Below, one piece after another: positions 7,440-18,146 of a stretch of DNA of 64,000 nt. The notes under the pieces are model-generated. The model was not told the origin of the DNA, did no database searches, and saw nothing but the letters and a program-made list of their open reading frames with translations. Position numbers and translations under genes: made by a program. Numbering within the stretch: the stretch's first letter is position 1; each line of letters opens with the position of its first letter. The DNA comes from Candidatus Anaerotignum merdipullorum (GTDB lineage Bacteria; Bacillota; Clostridia; Lachnospirales; Anaerotignaceae), in NCBI GenBank assembly GCA_019115165.1, contig DXEB01000035.1:1-64000 (forward strand), read 5' to 3'.

Positions 7440-8972
7440 GTGGCAACCATATTGGAGATGCGCAATATCACCAAAACATTTCCAGGAGTAAAAGCTCTGG
7501 ATAATGTTAATCTGAAAGTAGAGGAAGGAGAGATTCATGCGCTGGTCGGGGAAAACGGCGCTGGAAAATCTACCTTGATGAATGTTCTGAGTGGAATTTA
7601 TCCATACGGTTCTTATGAAGGGGATATCATTTATCAAGGCGAAATATGTAAGTTCAAAGTTATCAAAGACAGTGAAGCAAAAGGAATTGTTATCATTCAC
7701 CAAGAATTGGCTCTGGTACCTTATTTATCGATTGGAGAAAATATGTATCTGGGCAATGAAAGAGGCAAACCATTTTATATTGACTGGGATGAAACATACA
7801 GCAAAGCGGATGCATTGCTGAAGCAGGTAGGGCTGCACGAATCTTCTCATACACTTATCAAAGATATCGGCGTCGGAAAACAGCAGCTGGTAGAGATTGC
7901 AAAAGCACTTTCAAAAGATGTAAAGCTGTTGATTTTGGATGAACCGACAGCATCGTTGAATGAATCTGACAGTAAAGCGTTGCTGGAATTGCTTTTGCAA
8001 TTTAAGCGCAACGGAATGACTAGTATTATTATTTCTCATAAATTAAATGAAATTTCCTATGTTGCAGATAAAATTACAATTATCCGAGATGGTTCGACAA
8101 TTGAAACATTGGTAAAAGGTGTAGACGATTTTTCGGAAGACAGGATCATCAAAGGAATGGTAGGAAGAGACATGTCCAATCGCTTTCCCAAAAGAGAGTC
8201 TCATATTGGAGAGGTTATGCTGGAAGTCAAAGACTGGACAGTATATCATCCACAATTTGAAGAACGTAAAGTTTGTGACAATGTTTCCATGAACGTCAGA
8301 CGTGGCGAAGTTGTTGGAATTTCCGGTTTGATGGGTGCTGGGCGTACAGAGCTTGCGATGAGCATGTTTGGGCACAGCTATGGTACAAATATCAGCGGAA
8401 CACTGAAACTGCATGGCAAAGAAGTGCATTTGAAAACAATCAAACAAGCAATTGAAGCAGGGCTTGCGTATGTAACAGAAGACCGAAAAGGAAACGGACT
8501 GATTTTATCAAATCCCATTCGTGTGAATACAACATTAGCGAGAATGGAAAAAATCTCGAACAAGGGCATTATCGATTTTGATAAAGAATGTAAAGTAGCA
8601 GAAGACTACAAAGAAGCATTACGTACAAAAACGCCAAGCATTGAACAAAATGTAGGGAATCTGTCTGGAGGAAATCAGCAGAAAGTGTTGTTGAGCAAAT
8701 GGATGTTTGCAGAACCAGATGTATTGATTTTAGATGAACCAACAAGAGGGATTGATGTTGGTGCAAAATATGAAATTTACTGCATCATCAATGAACTGGT
8801 GGCGCAAGGAAAATCAGTCATTATGATCTCATCGGAATTACCTGAAATTTTGGGGATGAGTGATCGAATCTATGTTATGAACGAAGGGCGTATGGTAGCA
8901 GAATTTCCCATAGAAGAAGCTTCCAGTGAAGCAATTATGGCAAGTATTCTGCAATCCAGCGCAAAGAAATAA
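7440..8972 (+). CDS. Sugar ABC transporter ATPase, GguA/MmsA/XylG type
   Basis: A 510-residue protein with two tandem nucleotide-binding domains, as usual for monosaccharide importers. The first has Walker [10 protein letters not shown] and Walker [12 protein letters not shown]. The second has a modified P-loop [10 protein letters not shown], signature LSGGNQQK and Walker [15 protein letters not shown]. The GTG start at 7440 is set by AAAGGAGGGG five bases upstream; in-frame codons further upstream run through the hairpin and are unlikely. It powers uptake with the neighbouring permease and binding protein. Confidence 0.92.
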   Translation: MATILEMRNITKTFPGVKALDNVNLKVEEGEIHALVGENGAGKSTLMNVLSGIYPYGSYEGDIIYQGEICKFKVIKDSEAKGIVIIHQELALVPYLSIGENMYLGNERGKPFYIDWDETYSKADALLKQVGLHESSHTLIKDIGVGKQQLVEIAKALSKDVKLLILDEPTASLNESDSKALLELLLQFKRNGMTSIIISHKLNEISYVADKITIIRDGSTIETLVKGVDDFSEDRIIKGMVGRDMSNRFPKRESHIGEVMLEVKDWTVYHPQFEERKVCDNVSMNVRRGEVVGISGLMGAGRTELAMSMFGHSYGTNISGTLKLHGKEVHLKTIKQAIEAGLAYVTEDRKGNGLILSNPIRVNTTLARMEKISNKGIIDFDKECKVAEDYKEALRTKTPSIEQNVGNLSGGNQQKVLLSKWMFAEPDVLILDEPTRGIDVGAKYEIYCIINELVAQGKSVIMISSELPEILGMSDRIYVMNEGRMVAEFPIEEASSEAIMASILQSSAKK

Positions 8973-8996
8973 GAAAATGAAGGGAGCGTTCTCCGT

Positions 8997-10163
8997 ATGA
9001 ATAAAGTTAAGACGGCTTTGAAAAATAATACGATGCTGTTTGCGCTGGTAGTTGTCATGATATTATTTCAAGTGTTGATTACTATCGGCGGCAAGGGCTC
9101 GATGTTTGCACCAACGAATGTATCAAACTTGATTATGCAGAACAGTTATGTTGTTATTTTGGCAACTGGTATGCTGTTATGTATTTTGACCGGCGGTAAT
9201 ATTGACCTTTCTGTAGGTTCTATTGTCGCTTTGGTTGGCGCAGTAACGGGTATTCTGATTGTAAATATGAATATGAATATTTATCTGGCGATGCTGTTGA
9301 GCTTGCTAGTAGGGCTTGCCATTGGGGTATGGCAGGGATTTTGGATTGCGTATATGAATATACCGCCGTTTTTGGTAACACTTTCTGGTATGTTAATTTG
9401 GCGCGGTCTGGCGACAGTATTGCTGAACGGAACTACAATTTCACCGTTCCCAGAAAGCTATTTGAAATATTTTACATCCTATATCCCCGGTGCGCAATCT
9501 GAAAATGTTCTGATGATTTCGCTGATCATTGGTGCGGCGTGCTGTATTGTCATGTTTGGTATTTCACTCTATAGTCAGGCGAAAAAACGCAGAAAAGGCT
9601 ATGATACTGGCAACACCACTTTGCTGATCATCAAATTGGCTGTAATCAGTGCTGTGATCATGGTGATTTGCTATCTGTTAGGGAACAACAAAGGAATTCC
9701 GGTTGTGCTGGTTCTTCTGGCAGTAGTTGTTTTGGTATACCACTATCTGACAACACGTACCGTATCTGGACGTCATTTGTACGCACTGGGCGGAAATGCA
9801 AAAGCAACTCAGCTGTCTGGTATTGATACCCGCAGAATTATGTTTGGTGCATATGTTAACATGGCATTTTTGGCTGCGGTAGCAGCTTTGGTTTGTGTTG
9901 CACGTTTCAACTCTGCAGCACCTTCCGCAGGTACCAACTATGAATTAGATGCGATTGGTGCATGTTTCATTGGCGGAGCATCTGCATACGGCGGCACTGG
10001 TACGGTCGGTGGAGCGGTAATCGGCGCAATTTTCATGGGTATTTTGAATAACGGTATGTCTATCTTGGGAATTGATGCCAACTGGCAAAAGATGATCAAA
10101 GGTTTGGTATTGCTGTTCGCAGTTGTATTTGACGTTGTAAGTAAAAAACGTTCCAAATCCTGA
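8997..10163 (+). CDS. Sugar ABC transporter permease, GguB/MmsB/XylH type
   Basis: A 388-residue integral membrane protein with about ten hydrophobic segments. It has the BPD_transp_2 family pattern TGGNIDLSVGSIVAL near residue 65, VSGRHLYALGGNAKATQLSGI near residue 255 and GGASAYGGTGTVGG near residue 325. It forms the channel for the adjacent ATPase and lipoprotein. The start follows a GAAGGGAG site, 24 nt after the ATPase gene. Confidence 0.92.
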   Translation: MNKVKTALKNNTMLFALVVVMILFQVLITIGGKGSMFAPTNVSNLIMQNSYVVILATGMLLCILTGGNIDLSVGSIVALVGAVTGILIVNMNMNIYLAMLLSLLVGLAIGVWQGFWIAYMNIPPFLVTLSGMLIWRGLATVLLNGTTISPFPESYLKYFTSYIPGAQSENVLMISLIIGAACCIVMFGISLYSQAKKRRKGYDTGNTTLLIIKLAVISAVIMVICYLLGNNKGIPVVLVLLAVVVLVYHYLTTRTVSGRHLYALGGNAKATQLSGIDTRRIMFGAYVNMAFLAAVAALVCVARFNSAAPSAGTNYELDAIGACFIGGASAYGGTGTVGGAVIGAIFMGILNNGMSILGIDANWQKMIKGLVLLFAVVFDVVSKKRSKS

Positions 10164-10180
10164 TAGGAGTGTATAAAAAT

Positions 10181-11707
10181 ATGAATTATTTATTGGGGAT
10201 TGATATTGGCACATCCGGTACAAAGACGGTTTTGTTTGACAAAAACGGGCATACGGTAGCTTCTTATACTGAAGAATATCCGATGGCACAACCACAAAAC
10301 GGCTGGGCAGAACAGAATCCGGAAGATTGGTGGAGCGCAACTTGTAACGGTATCCGCGCAGTATTGAAACAGAGTCATATAGATGCAGGAGAGATATGCG
10401 GAATCGGCTTATCCGGTCAAATGCATTCGCTTGTGTTGCTAGATGAAAAAGGAGATGTCCTGCGTCCTGCAATTCTTTGGTGTGATCAGAGAACTGCTGT
10501 GGAATGTGAAGAAATTCATGAACGACTGGGCGGCAGAGAGCGCTACATCGCAATTACTGCAAATCCTGCGCTGACTGGTTTTACTGCCGGGAAAATACTT
10601 TGGGTGCGGAAACATGAGCCAGATATTTATGCAAAAGCGCGTCATATCTTATTGCCGAAAGATTATATCCGTTACAAATTATGTCAAGTATTTGCAACGG
10701 AAGTATCTGACGCGTCTGGAATGGGCTTATTAGATGTTCCGCATCGTTGCTGGTCCGCGGAAGTGTTGGAAAAACTGGAAATTCAACCGGAAATGCTGGC
10801 AAAGGTGTATGAGAGTCCAGAAATAACAGGGAGGATCACAGAGGAAGCGGCTGCTTTAACCGGTCTGAAAGAAGGAACGATTGTGGTTGGCGGAGCCGGA
10901 GATAATGCAGCGGCGGCAGTGGGGACCGGCGTTGTAGAAGATGGAAAAGCCTTTGCAACCATTGGAACTTCCGGCGTCGTGTTTGCACATACGGATCAGC
11001 TTTCCATTGATCCCATGGGGCGTGTACACACGTTCTGTTGTGCTGTTCCCGGCGCATGGCATGTGATGGGTGTGACATTGGCAGCGGGACAGTCTTTGAA
11101 ATGGTATCGGGATAATTTCTGTGATGCAGATAAAATCGAAGCACAAAAGCTGGGCGTAGATCCATATGATTTGATGACAGCAGAGGCGCAAAATGTCCCG
11201 ATTGGTTCAAATCGGTTAATCTACTTGCCGTATTTGATGGGCGAGCGGACACCGCATCTGGATCCGGATTGCCGAGGTGCATTTATTGGATTGTCTGGTA
11301 TGCATACCAGATATGATCTGGTACGTGCAGTAATGGAAGGTGTGACATTCAGTTTGCGTGATTGTGCTGAAATTTTGCGTGGTATGGGCGTAAAATCGGA
11401 TGTTATTTTAGCTTGCGGGGGCGGCGGCTCTTCTGCTTTTTGGCGGCAGATGATGGCGGATATTCTGCAGTGTCCGGTAGCAACGACCGTCAGCAAAGAA
11501 GGTCCGGCTTTGGGTGTTGCTATTTTAGCTGGCGTCGGTGCAGGAATTTATTCTTCTGTACCAGAAGCATGCAGGCAAATGATTGGAGTAAATGCAGTAC
11601 AGGAGCCAATAAAAGCGCATATGGATGCATATGACGCGTATTACGAAGTTTACCGGAATTTATATCCGGCGTTAAAGGAAAGCTATCATCAGATGGCAAA
11701 GTTATAA
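10181..11707 (+). CDS. xylB: Xylulokinase-like FGGY sugar kinase
   Basis: A 508-residue FGGY-family kinase. The N-terminal ATPase motif is LLGIDIGTSGTKTVLFD; the region GLSGQMHSLVLLD and ILWCDQRT is characteristic of xylulokinase, and GGAGDNAAAAVG starts the second domain. ATG at 10181 is chosen because the GTG at 10169 overlaps the TAGGAG ribosome site. It follows the permease gene by 17 nt. The likely reaction is phosphorylation of D-xylulose or a related ketose; the true substrate depends on the uncertain isomerase downstream. Confidence 0.85.
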   Translation: MNYLLGIDIGTSGTKTVLFDKNGHTVASYTEEYPMAQPQNGWAEQNPEDWWSATCNGIRAVLKQSHIDAGEICGIGLSGQMHSLVLLDEKGDVLRPAILWCDQRTAVECEEIHERLGGRERYIAITANPALTGFTAGKILWVRKHEPDIYAKARHILLPKDYIRYKLCQVFATEVSDASGMGLLDVPHRCWSAEVLEKLEIQPEMLAKVYESPEITGRITEEAAALTGLKEGTIVVGGAGDNAAAAVGTGVVEDGKAFATIGTSGVVFAHTDQLSIDPMGRVHTFCCAVPGAWHVMGVTLAAGQSLKWYRDNFCDADKIEAQKLGVDPYDLMTAEAQNVPIGSNRLIYLPYLMGERTPHLDPDCRGAFIGLSGMHTRYDLVRAVMEGVTFSLRDCAEILRGMGVKSDVILACGGGGSSAFWRQMMADILQCPVATTVSKEGPALGVAILAGVGAGIYSSVPEACRQMIGVNAVQEPIKAHMDAYDAYYEVYRNLYPALKESYHQMAKL

Positions 11708-11722
11708 AGAGAAGGTGACGAT

Positions 11723-12361
11723 ATGAAAATCGAATCTGTATTCGATATATCATTCCAAGAATATGGAAAGATTGTGGAAGGACTTCCGCTGGAAGAATTG
11801 CTGGATGCACTGGCGAACACAGTGAAACCTACAGATGGTGTTGTTTATGTTCCGGAGGAGCGGACATTAGAACAGACACCAGCAAAGCAGGTATTAGAGG
11901 AACATGTATATGGTGGTATGCCCATTCAAATTGGATTCTGCAATGGAACCAATACGAAACTAAATTGTATGGAATACCATCGGGATAGCGAAATCAATAT
12001 TCCTTGTGAAGATATGGTTCTGCTGTTGGCAAAAGAATCCGAGTTAAGACAGCATCACTTAGATACCGCATCGGTTCGTGCATTTTTGGTGCCTGCTGGA
12101 ACAGCTGTGGAAGTATATGCGACGACGCTGCATTATGCGCCTTGTGACGCCAAAAAGGGAAATGGATTTCGCGTTGCAGTGGTTCTGCCAAAAGGTACCA
12201 ACACAGAAAAACCGGATATTACCATGCGTAATTCCGAAGATCGCCTATTATGGGCAAGGAACAAATGGCTGATCGCCCATGCCGATGCCAGCGAAGCACA
12301 AGAAGGTGCATTCGTTGGTCTGGACGGAGTCAATATTGATATTGCAACAATCATTGAGTAA
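11723..12361 (+). CDS. DUF4867 family protein, probable cupin sugar enzyme
   Basis: A 212-residue protein of the DUF4867 family. It has a beta-rich centre with the cupin-like NCMEYHRDSEINI near residue 83 and HYAPCD near residue 138, where His/Glu could bind a metal. Members occur in sugar operons and resemble sugar-isomerase cupins; a ketol-isomerase role is inference. It lies between the kinase and isomerase genes, 15 nt after the kinase, with the ribosome site AGAAGGTG. Confidence 0.7.
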   Translation: MKIESVFDISFQEYGKIVEGLPLEELLDALANTVKPTDGVVYVPEERTLEQTPAKQVLEEHVYGGMPIQIGFCNGTNTKLNCMEYHRDSEINIPCEDMVLLLAKESELRQHHLDTASVRAFLVPAGTAVEVYATTLHYAPCDAKKGNGFRVAVVLPKGTNTEKPDITMRNSEDRLLWARNKWLIAHADASEAQEGAFVGLDGVNIDIATIIE

Positions 12362-12404
12362 AATAGCTATAAAGGAATAGATTTTGAAAGAGAGGTAATG
12401 AAAT

Positions 12405-13874
12405 ATGCAGAACATTCCAGTGATAAAAATGGGGATTATTTCTGTCAGCCGCGGATGTTTTCCAATCGCGTTATCTGAAATGCGCCGTCATAATATTGTG
12501 GAAGCTTATGGTACAGATTTATACGAATGTCCGATTTGTGTGGAAACAGAATTAGATGCGAAAAAAGCAGTAGAGGATGTCAAAGCTGCCGGTGTAGATG
12601 CATTGTGCGTATTTCTGGGGAACTTTGGTCCGGAGACGCCAGAAACAATGATTGCAGATATGTTTGAAGGACCAATGATGTATACATCTGCCGCAGAAGG
12701 CGATGGTGATTTAATGAATGGACGCGGTGACGCGTACTGCGGTATGCTGAATGCATCCTACAATTTGGGATTGCGAGGGAAGAGAGTATATATTCCGGAA
12801 TATCCCTGTGGCACCGCAGAAGAAGTTGCTGAACAGATTCGGGAATTCGTTCCTATTGCAACAGCATTGGTCGGTCTGAAAGGGCTAAAAATTTTTGCAT
12901 TCGGTCCTCGTCCCAATGATTTCCTTGCTTGCAATGCACCCATTAAAGCGTTGTACGATTTGGGGGTTGCAGTAGAAGAACATTCCGAATTGGATCTTCT
13001 GGTTGCATATAATCAACATAAGGATGACCCTCGGATTCCGGCAAAGGTAGAAGAAATGGCAAAAGAATTGGGGGCAGAGAATCCATATGCCGGTGTACTG
13101 CCCAGATTAGCGCAGTATGAGTTGACATTAGAAGATTGGATGAAAGATAATTTGGGCTGCTCGAAATATGCCGCTTTTGCCAATAAGTGCTGGCCTGCAT
13201 TCCAAACAGAATTTGGATTTGTGCCGTGTTATGTCAATTCCCGTTTGACAGGAAGAGGAATACCGATATCTTGTGAGGTGGATATTTATGGCGCTTTGAG
13301 CGAATATATTGGGCTGTGCGTATCCAATGCGCCTGTTACACTGCTGGATATCAATAACTCTGTTCCTGCACAGATTTATGAAGAGGATATCAAAGGAAAA
13401 TGCGACTACCGTCTGAATGAAACCTTTATGGGATTCCACTGTGGCAACACTTGTTCCAGCCTGCTGTGCAACCCGCACATGGGGTATCAGCTGATTATGA
13501 AGCGCCAGTTGGAACCGGATTCTGAACCGGATATCACCAGAGGAACCATGGAAGGCGATATCAAAGCAGGCGATATTACATTCTTCCGCCTGCAAACCAC
13601 AGCATCCACACAACTTCGCGCATATGTAGCGCAAGGAGAAGTTTTGGACGTACCAACACGCTCTTTCGGTTCTATCGGTATTTTTGCAATTTCAGAAATG
13701 AATCGTTTCTACCGTCATGTATTGATTGAAAAACAGTATCCACATCATGGTGCGGTAACATTTGGTCATCATGGGAAAGCATTATTTGAAGTATTTAAGT
13801 ATTTAGGTGTAACGGATATTGCATATAATCAGCCGAAATCTTTGCCATATCCAACAGAAAATCCTTTTGCTTAA
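12405..13874 (+). CDS. L-fucose/L-arabinose isomerase-family protein
   Basis: A 489-residue protein of the FucI/AraA-like group. The N-terminal part has Rossmann-like alternation and the C-terminal domain has FMGFHCGNTCSSLLCNP and PHHGAVTFGHHG. Family members convert an aldose to a ketose with Mn2+. The protein is closer to the large group of uncharacterised fucose-isomerase-related proteins than to true AraA or XylA. It is the last gene of the operon; no xylA is present, so this enzyme (or the DUF4867 protein) probably makes the ketose used by the kinase. Confidence 0.8.
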   Translation: MQNIPVIKMGIISVSRGCFPIALSEMRRHNIVEAYGTDLYECPICVETELDAKKAVEDVKAAGVDALCVFLGNFGPETPETMIADMFEGPMMYTSAAEGDGDLMNGRGDAYCGMLNASYNLGLRGKRVYIPEYPCGTAEEVAEQIREFVPIATALVGLKGLKIFAFGPRPNDFLACNAPIKALYDLGVAVEEHSELDLLVAYNQHKDDPRIPAKVEEMAKELGAENPYAGVLPRLAQYELTLEDWMKDNLGCSKYAAFANKCWPAFQTEFGFVPCYVNSRLTGRGIPISCEVDIYGALSEYIGLCVSNAPVTLLDINNSVPAQIYEEDIKGKCDYRLNETFMGFHCGNTCSSLLCNPHMGYQLIMKRQLEPDSEPDITRGTMEGDIKAGDITFFRLQTTASTQLRAYVAQGEVLDVPTRSFGSIGIFAISEMNRFYRHVLIEKQYPHHGAVTFGHHGKALFEVFKYLGVTDIAYNQPKSLPYPTENPFA

Positions 13875-13927
13875 GATAGGAACAAGGATACTCATCATTT
13901 TCGAAGATTAAAATTAAGAAAGAACTC

Positions 13928-13970
13928 ACACACGGATAAATATTATAATATGTTATCCGTGTGTTTTTTT
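13928..13970 (+). terminator. Terminator of the sugar operon
   Basis: An 11-bp stem (ACACACGGATA/TATCCGTGTGT) with a 15-nt AT loop, followed by a T tract. The remaining gap to the clpB promoter (about 13971-14238) holds no gene that I can support. Confidence 0.85.
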
Positions 13971-14238
13971 GTTTTTACAAAAGGAAGATAGATGTTTCTC
14001 GATCATGCAAAAGATGTGATAGAAAGGAGACAATTTTTTTTCCACATTTTCATTGAAAAATGATCATTTCTTATGTTTTCAGAACGTGGTTTATAGAAAG
14101 ATCTTTCGTATTCCTGAACTTTTTATAATTTCCGGCTAGGTATAGGATGTTTGAAGTATGGATATACTCTGCCAAGCTTATCGTGGAAGACAGTAATAGT
14201 ATAACGATGTGCATTTTAGACAATAAATTTTCAATTTT

Positions 14239-14267
14239 TTGTGAAAAATTTATGAGAAAAATATTGT
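14239..14267 (+). promoter_or_regulatory. Promoter of clpB
   Basis: TTGTGA and TATTGT are separated by 17 bp; the -10 box runs into the left arm of the CIRCE operator, so bound HrcA would block RNA polymerase. Confidence 0.65.
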
Positions 14268-14299
14268 TAGCACTCTTTACAAGTGAGTGCTAACAATAT
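14261..14299. promoter_or_regulatory. CIRCE operator (HrcA binding site)
   Basis: A perfect TTAGCACTC-N9-GAGTGCTAA (14267-14293), with the palindrome extending to 15 bp per arm. This is the classic binding site of the heat-shock repressor HrcA. It shows that clpB belongs to the HrcA regulon here. Confidence 0.96.
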
Positions 14300-14371
14300 A
14301 TAATAATATCAGGTTCCAAAAGAAACCAATATGATTTGATACAGATTTTACGGAGAAAGGTGGAATGGTTT

Positions 14372-16963
14372 ATGAATTTACAAAAATTTACGCAAAAATC
14401 TTTGGAGGCCATTCAGAACGCCCAATCTATGGCAATAGAATATGGAAACCCGCAGATGGATCAACAGCATCTGCTGGTAACATTGTTGACACAGGATGAG
14501 GGTCTGATTCCGCAGTTGATGCAAAAGATGAATGTAAACGTCAATGGATTACTGCAGGCGGCAGAAAATGCTGTCAAAAAATTGCCTCGTGCAACTGGAG
14601 GGCAGACATATGTTGCAGCGGACTTGGAAAAAACATTGACTGCAGCGGAAAAATTGGCAGAAAATATGACCGATGAGTACGTATCGGTAGAACATATTTT
14701 TATGGCTATGGTAAATAGCCCTAATGCAGCACTGAAAGAAATCTTTCGGCAATATCAGATTACCAAAGAAGATTTCATGAAGATTTTAGCAACTGTGCGT
14801 GGAAATACGCGTGTAACAAGCGATTCGCCAGAAGCAACATATGATGCTTTGAAAAAATACGGTACAGATCTGGTGGAAAAAGCAAGAAGCAAAAAATTGG
14901 ATCCAGTCATTGGGCGAGATGATGAAATCAGAAATGTGATCCGAATTTTGTCCAGAAAAACCAAAAACAATCCCGTTTTGATCGGGGAACCTGGCGTCGG
15001 AAAAACAGCGATCGCCGAAGGTTTGGCACAAAGAATTGTGAAAGAAGATGTGCCAAACAGTTTAAAGGATAAAACGATTTTCTCATTGGATATGGGTGCT
15101 TTGATTGCAGGGGCAAAATTCAGAGGCGAGTTTGAAGAACGGTTGAAAGCCGTATTAAATGAAGTGAAAAAAAGTGAGGGCAGAATCATTCTGTTTATTG
15201 ATGAACTGCATACTATCGTAGGCGCAGGAAAAGCAGACGGCGCAATGGATGCAGGGAATTTGCTCAAGCCGATGCTTGCAAGAGGAGAATTGCATTGTAT
15301 TGGTGCGACAACATTGAATGAATATAAACAATATATCGAGAAAGATCCAGCATTGGAACGGCGGTTCCAACCAGTTATGGTTAACGAACCAACCGTAGAA
15401 GATACGATTGCCATATTACGTGGGCTGAAAGAACGCTATGAAGTATATCATGGTGTAAAAATTCAAGACCAGGCAATGATTGCAGCCGCAACCTTGTCCA
15501 ATCGTTATATTTCTGATAGATTTCTTCCAGATAAGGCCATTGACTTGGTAGACGAAGCATGTGCAATGATTCGAACGGAAATGGATTCGATGCCAACAGA
15601 ACTGGATGTCATCCAAAGAAAAATCATTCAGCATGAAATTGAAGAAGCTGCACTGAAAAAAGAGGATGATAAATTATCCAAAGAACATTTGGAAGAAATT
15701 CAAAAAGAACTGGCAGAAATGCGGGAGCAGTTCGCTGCGTTAAAAGCAAAATGGGAAAATGAAAAGGATGCTATTGGTGTTGTACAAAAACTGCGGGAGC
15801 AGATCGAGGATGTCAATGCAGAAATTGAAGCGGCGGAGCGAAAATATGACCTGAATAAAGCGGCAGAACTGAAATATGGGAAATTGCCGCAGCTGCAAAA
15901 AGAACTGGAAGAAAAAGAGCGGGAAGCAGAAGAAAATGGCAGCAAGAACACGCTGTTACGAGATAAAGTAACAGAAGAAGAGATTGCAAGAATTATTGAA
16001 CGTTGGACTGGAATCCCTGTAGCAAAACTGATGGAAGGCGAACGTGAGAAACTTTTGCATTTGGAAGATATTTTGCATGAACGTGTGGTTGGTCAGGACG
16101 AAGCAGTTCAGAAAGTGGCAGAAGCGATTTTAAGAAGCCGTGCTGGCATACAGAGCCCTAATCGTCCCATTGGATCTTTCCTGTTCTTGGGACCTACCGG
16201 CGTTGGGAAGACAGAACTGGCAAAGACTTTGGCAGAATGCCTGTTTGACGACGAGAAAAACATGGTGCGTATTGATATGACGGAATACATGGAAAAATTC
16301 AGCGTGAGTCGTCTGATCGGTGCGCCTCCCGGATATGTTGGGTATGAAGAAGGCGGTCAATTGACAGAAGCAGTTAGGAGAAAACCATATTCTGTCATTC
16401 TGTTTGATGAAGTAGAAAAGGCGCATCCGGATGTATTTAATATCCTGTTACAGGTATTGGACGATGGCAGAATCACCGATTCACAGGGCAGAACGGTAGA
16501 TTTCAAAAATACGGTTATTATCTTAACCAGTAATTTAGGGTCCAACTATTTGTTGGAAGGGATTGATGCAAACGGAGAAATTACTGCAGAAGCAAAATCT
16601 CAGGTAGAAGAATTGCTGCGACACTCTTTTAGACCAGAATTCTTAAACAGACTAGATGAGATCGTCTTCTATAAACCACTGACCAAAGAAAATATCACGC
16701 ATATCATTGATTTGATTGTGAAAGACCTGAACCGTCGTTTGGCAGATAAACAGTTGAAATGCGTTCTGACAGAACGAGCAAAAGAATATATCGTGGAAAC
16801 AGGATATGATCCTGCTTTTGGTGCAAGACCACTGAAACGATTGATTCAACGAGATGTAGAAACTTTACTGGCAAAGAAGATCATTGCAGGGGATATTGAT
16901 CAGGGTTCTACGTTGGAAATTGACGTGGAAAACGGTATTTACCAAATCACAGAAAAAAAATAA
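14372..16963 (+). CDS. clpB: ATP-dependent disaggregase ClpB
   Basis: An 863-residue Hsp100 chaperone that threads aggregated proteins together with DnaK. Order: Clp_N repeats (residues 1-145), AAA1 with Walker [10 protein letters not shown], a long coiled-coil middle domain around residues 400-520 (which marks ClpB rather than ClpC/A), AAA2 with GPTGVGKTE, and the C-terminal D2-small domain. Length is normal. ATG at 14372 is chosen because it follows GGAGAAAGG and begins the usual [10 protein letters not shown]; upstream in-frame codons are not conserved-looking. Confidence 0.97.
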   Translation: MNLQKFTQKSLEAIQNAQSMAIEYGNPQMDQQHLLVTLLTQDEGLIPQLMQKMNVNVNGLLQAAENAVKKLPRATGGQTYVAADLEKTLTAAEKLAENMTDEYVSVEHIFMAMVNSPNAALKEIFRQYQITKEDFMKILATVRGNTRVTSDSPEATYDALKKYGTDLVEKARSKKLDPVIGRDDEIRNVIRILSRKTKNNPVLIGEPGVGKTAIAEGLAQRIVKEDVPNSLKDKTIFSLDMGALIAGAKFRGEFEERLKAVLNEVKKSEGRIILFIDELHTIVGAGKADGAMDAGNLLKPMLARGELHCIGATTLNEYKQYIEKDPALERRFQPVMVNEPTVEDTIAILRGLKERYEVYHGVKIQDQAMIAAATLSNRYISDRFLPDKAIDLVDEACAMIRTEMDSMPTELDVIQRKIIQHEIEEAALKKEDDKLSKEHLEEIQKELAEMREQFAALKAKWENEKDAIGVVQKLREQIEDVNAEIEAAERKYDLNKAAELKYGKLPQLQKELEEKEREAEENGSKNTLLRDKVTEEEIARIIERWTGIPVAKLMEGEREKLLHLEDILHERVVGQDEAVQKVAEAILRSRAGIQSPNRPIGSFLFLGPTGVGKTELAKTLAECLFDDEKNMVRIDMTEYMEKFSVSRLIGAPPGYVGYEEGGQLTEAVRRKPYSVILFDEVEKAHPDVFNILLQVLDDGRITDSQGRTVDFKNTVIILTSNLGSNYLLEGIDANGEITAEAKSQVEELLRHSFRPEFLNRLDEIVFYKPLTKENITHIIDLIVKDLNRRLADKQLKCVLTERAKEYIVETGYDPAFGARPLKRLIQRDVETLLAKKIIAGDIDQGSTLEIDVENGIYQITEKK

Positions 16964-16971
16964 GTATTCAC

Positions 16972-17008
16972 AAAGCAGGCAGTTGCAAAACGTAACTGTC
17001 TGCTTTTG
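16972..17008 (+). terminator. Terminator of clpB
   Basis: AAAGCAGGCAGTT pairs with AACTGTCTGCTTT (one G-T pair), followed by a short T run. Nothing else is seen in the rest of the gap to 17188. Confidence 0.8.
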
Positions 17009-17188
17009 TATTATGATATGGAATCTCCATTTTAGAAATCAATGTGCAAATCTCCTTTGTCATTGTTCGAACCAATTATTTGTGAGTGATTTTAAGCTGA
17101 GAATACAAGCGGTAATGTTTTATACGAAAGTTCATAAAAAATGATATCAGATCATTATAGAAAGAATGTATGCCATACAATATAAATA

Positions 17189-17218
17189 TTGTTTCAGTTA
17201 CAGTGGATATGATATACT
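17189..17218 (+). promoter_or_regulatory. Possible promoter of the PhzF-family gene
   Basis: TTGTTT and TATACT with an 18-bp spacer, about 40 bp before the gene. Only moderate match. Confidence 0.4.
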
Positions 17219-17259
17219 ATACTTAATGAAAAAGTCAGAAAAAGAAAGGGTGTTGTAGC

Positions 17260-18036
17260 ATGAAACAATATGTTGTAGACGCGTTTACTGATCAGGTTTT
17301 TCAAGGAAATCCTGCTGCTGTTTGTGTTATGGATGCATGGATTCCGGATGCATTGATGCAAAAAATTGCAATGGAAAATAACTTATCCGAAACAGCATTT
17401 ACAGTCAAAGAAGGAGAGCGATATCGTCTGCGTTGGTTTACACCAGGCGGTGAACTGGAATTGGTGGGACATGCTACCTTGGCTTGTGCATATGTGATTA
17501 TGAACTTTCTGGAAAAGGGGAAAGAACATGTTTCCTTTGATACGTTGAGTGGGGAATTGACTGTCCAGAAATATGGTGATTTATATGAGATGAATTTTCC
17601 AGCATATGAACTGACACCAGTAGAAGTAACGCAAGAAATGACGGATGCGATTGGCGCTACTCCGATCGAAGCCTATATGGGGAGAGATTTGCTTTGTGTA
17701 CTTCAGGACGAAGATACTGTAAAAAATCTGACACCCAATTTGGATAAAGTCATTCATTTAGACGGGCTTTTGCTGCAAGTTACTGCAAAAGGATCGGAAA
17801 CAGATTGCGTTTCTCGTACGTTTGCACCGAAGATGAAAGTCCCGGAAGATCCTGTATGTGGATCTGGGCATTGCCATATTGCTCCTTATTGGATCCAAAA
17901 ACTGCAAAAGGATGAGATTGTTGCATATCAAGCATCTCCGAGAGGAGGCACGCTCTATTGTAAATTAGACGGAGATCGTGTAGTAATGAGCGGAAAAGCT
18001 GCATTATATTCCATTGCAGATATTTTTGTAAGATGA
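17260..18036 (+). CDS. PhzF-family isomerase-like enzyme
   Basis: A 258-residue protein of the PhzF/YddE fold. It has the start VVDAFTDQVFQGNPAAVCVM, the catalytic Glu region NNLSETAFTV near residue 44, the FTPGGELELVGHATLA motif near residue 65, and DPVCGSGHCHIAPYW near residue 198. Family members act as isomerases or epimerases on small carboxylated metabolites. The gene stands alone with its own terminator, so the substrate is unknown. ATG follows AAAGGGTG. Confidence 0.9.
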   Translation: MKQYVVDAFTDQVFQGNPAAVCVMDAWIPDALMQKIAMENNLSETAFTVKEGERYRLRWFTPGGELELVGHATLACAYVIMNFLEKGKEHVSFDTLSGELTVQKYGDLYEMNFPAYELTPVEVTQEMTDAIGATPIEAYMGRDLLCVLQDEDTVKNLTPNLDKVIHLDGLLLQVTAKGSETDCVSRTFAPKMKVPEDPVCGSGHCHIAPYWIQKLQKDEIVAYQASPRGGTLYCKLDGDRVVMSGKAALYSIADIFVR

Positions 18037-18106
18037 GTTTTTCTGATGAAAGAGCGAAAATACTCGCATTGCTGAGAAAGATATAAAATCAATAGAATGT
18101 ATTCTG

Positions 18107-18146
18107 AAAATCTCCAAATGGATAAAAAAGCCGTTTGGAGATTTTA
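18107..18146 (+). terminator. Hairpin downstream of the PhzF-family gene
   Basis: Perfect 12-bp stem AAAATCTCCAAA/TTTGGAGATTTT with a 15-nt loop; the T residues are part of the stem. Probable terminator. Confidence 0.65.

Noticed and set aside
14755..15414. A 219-codon minus-strand frame inside clpB
   Set aside because: It is antisense to the AAA1 domain of clpB, and the Ser/Pro-rich peptide has no family likeness.
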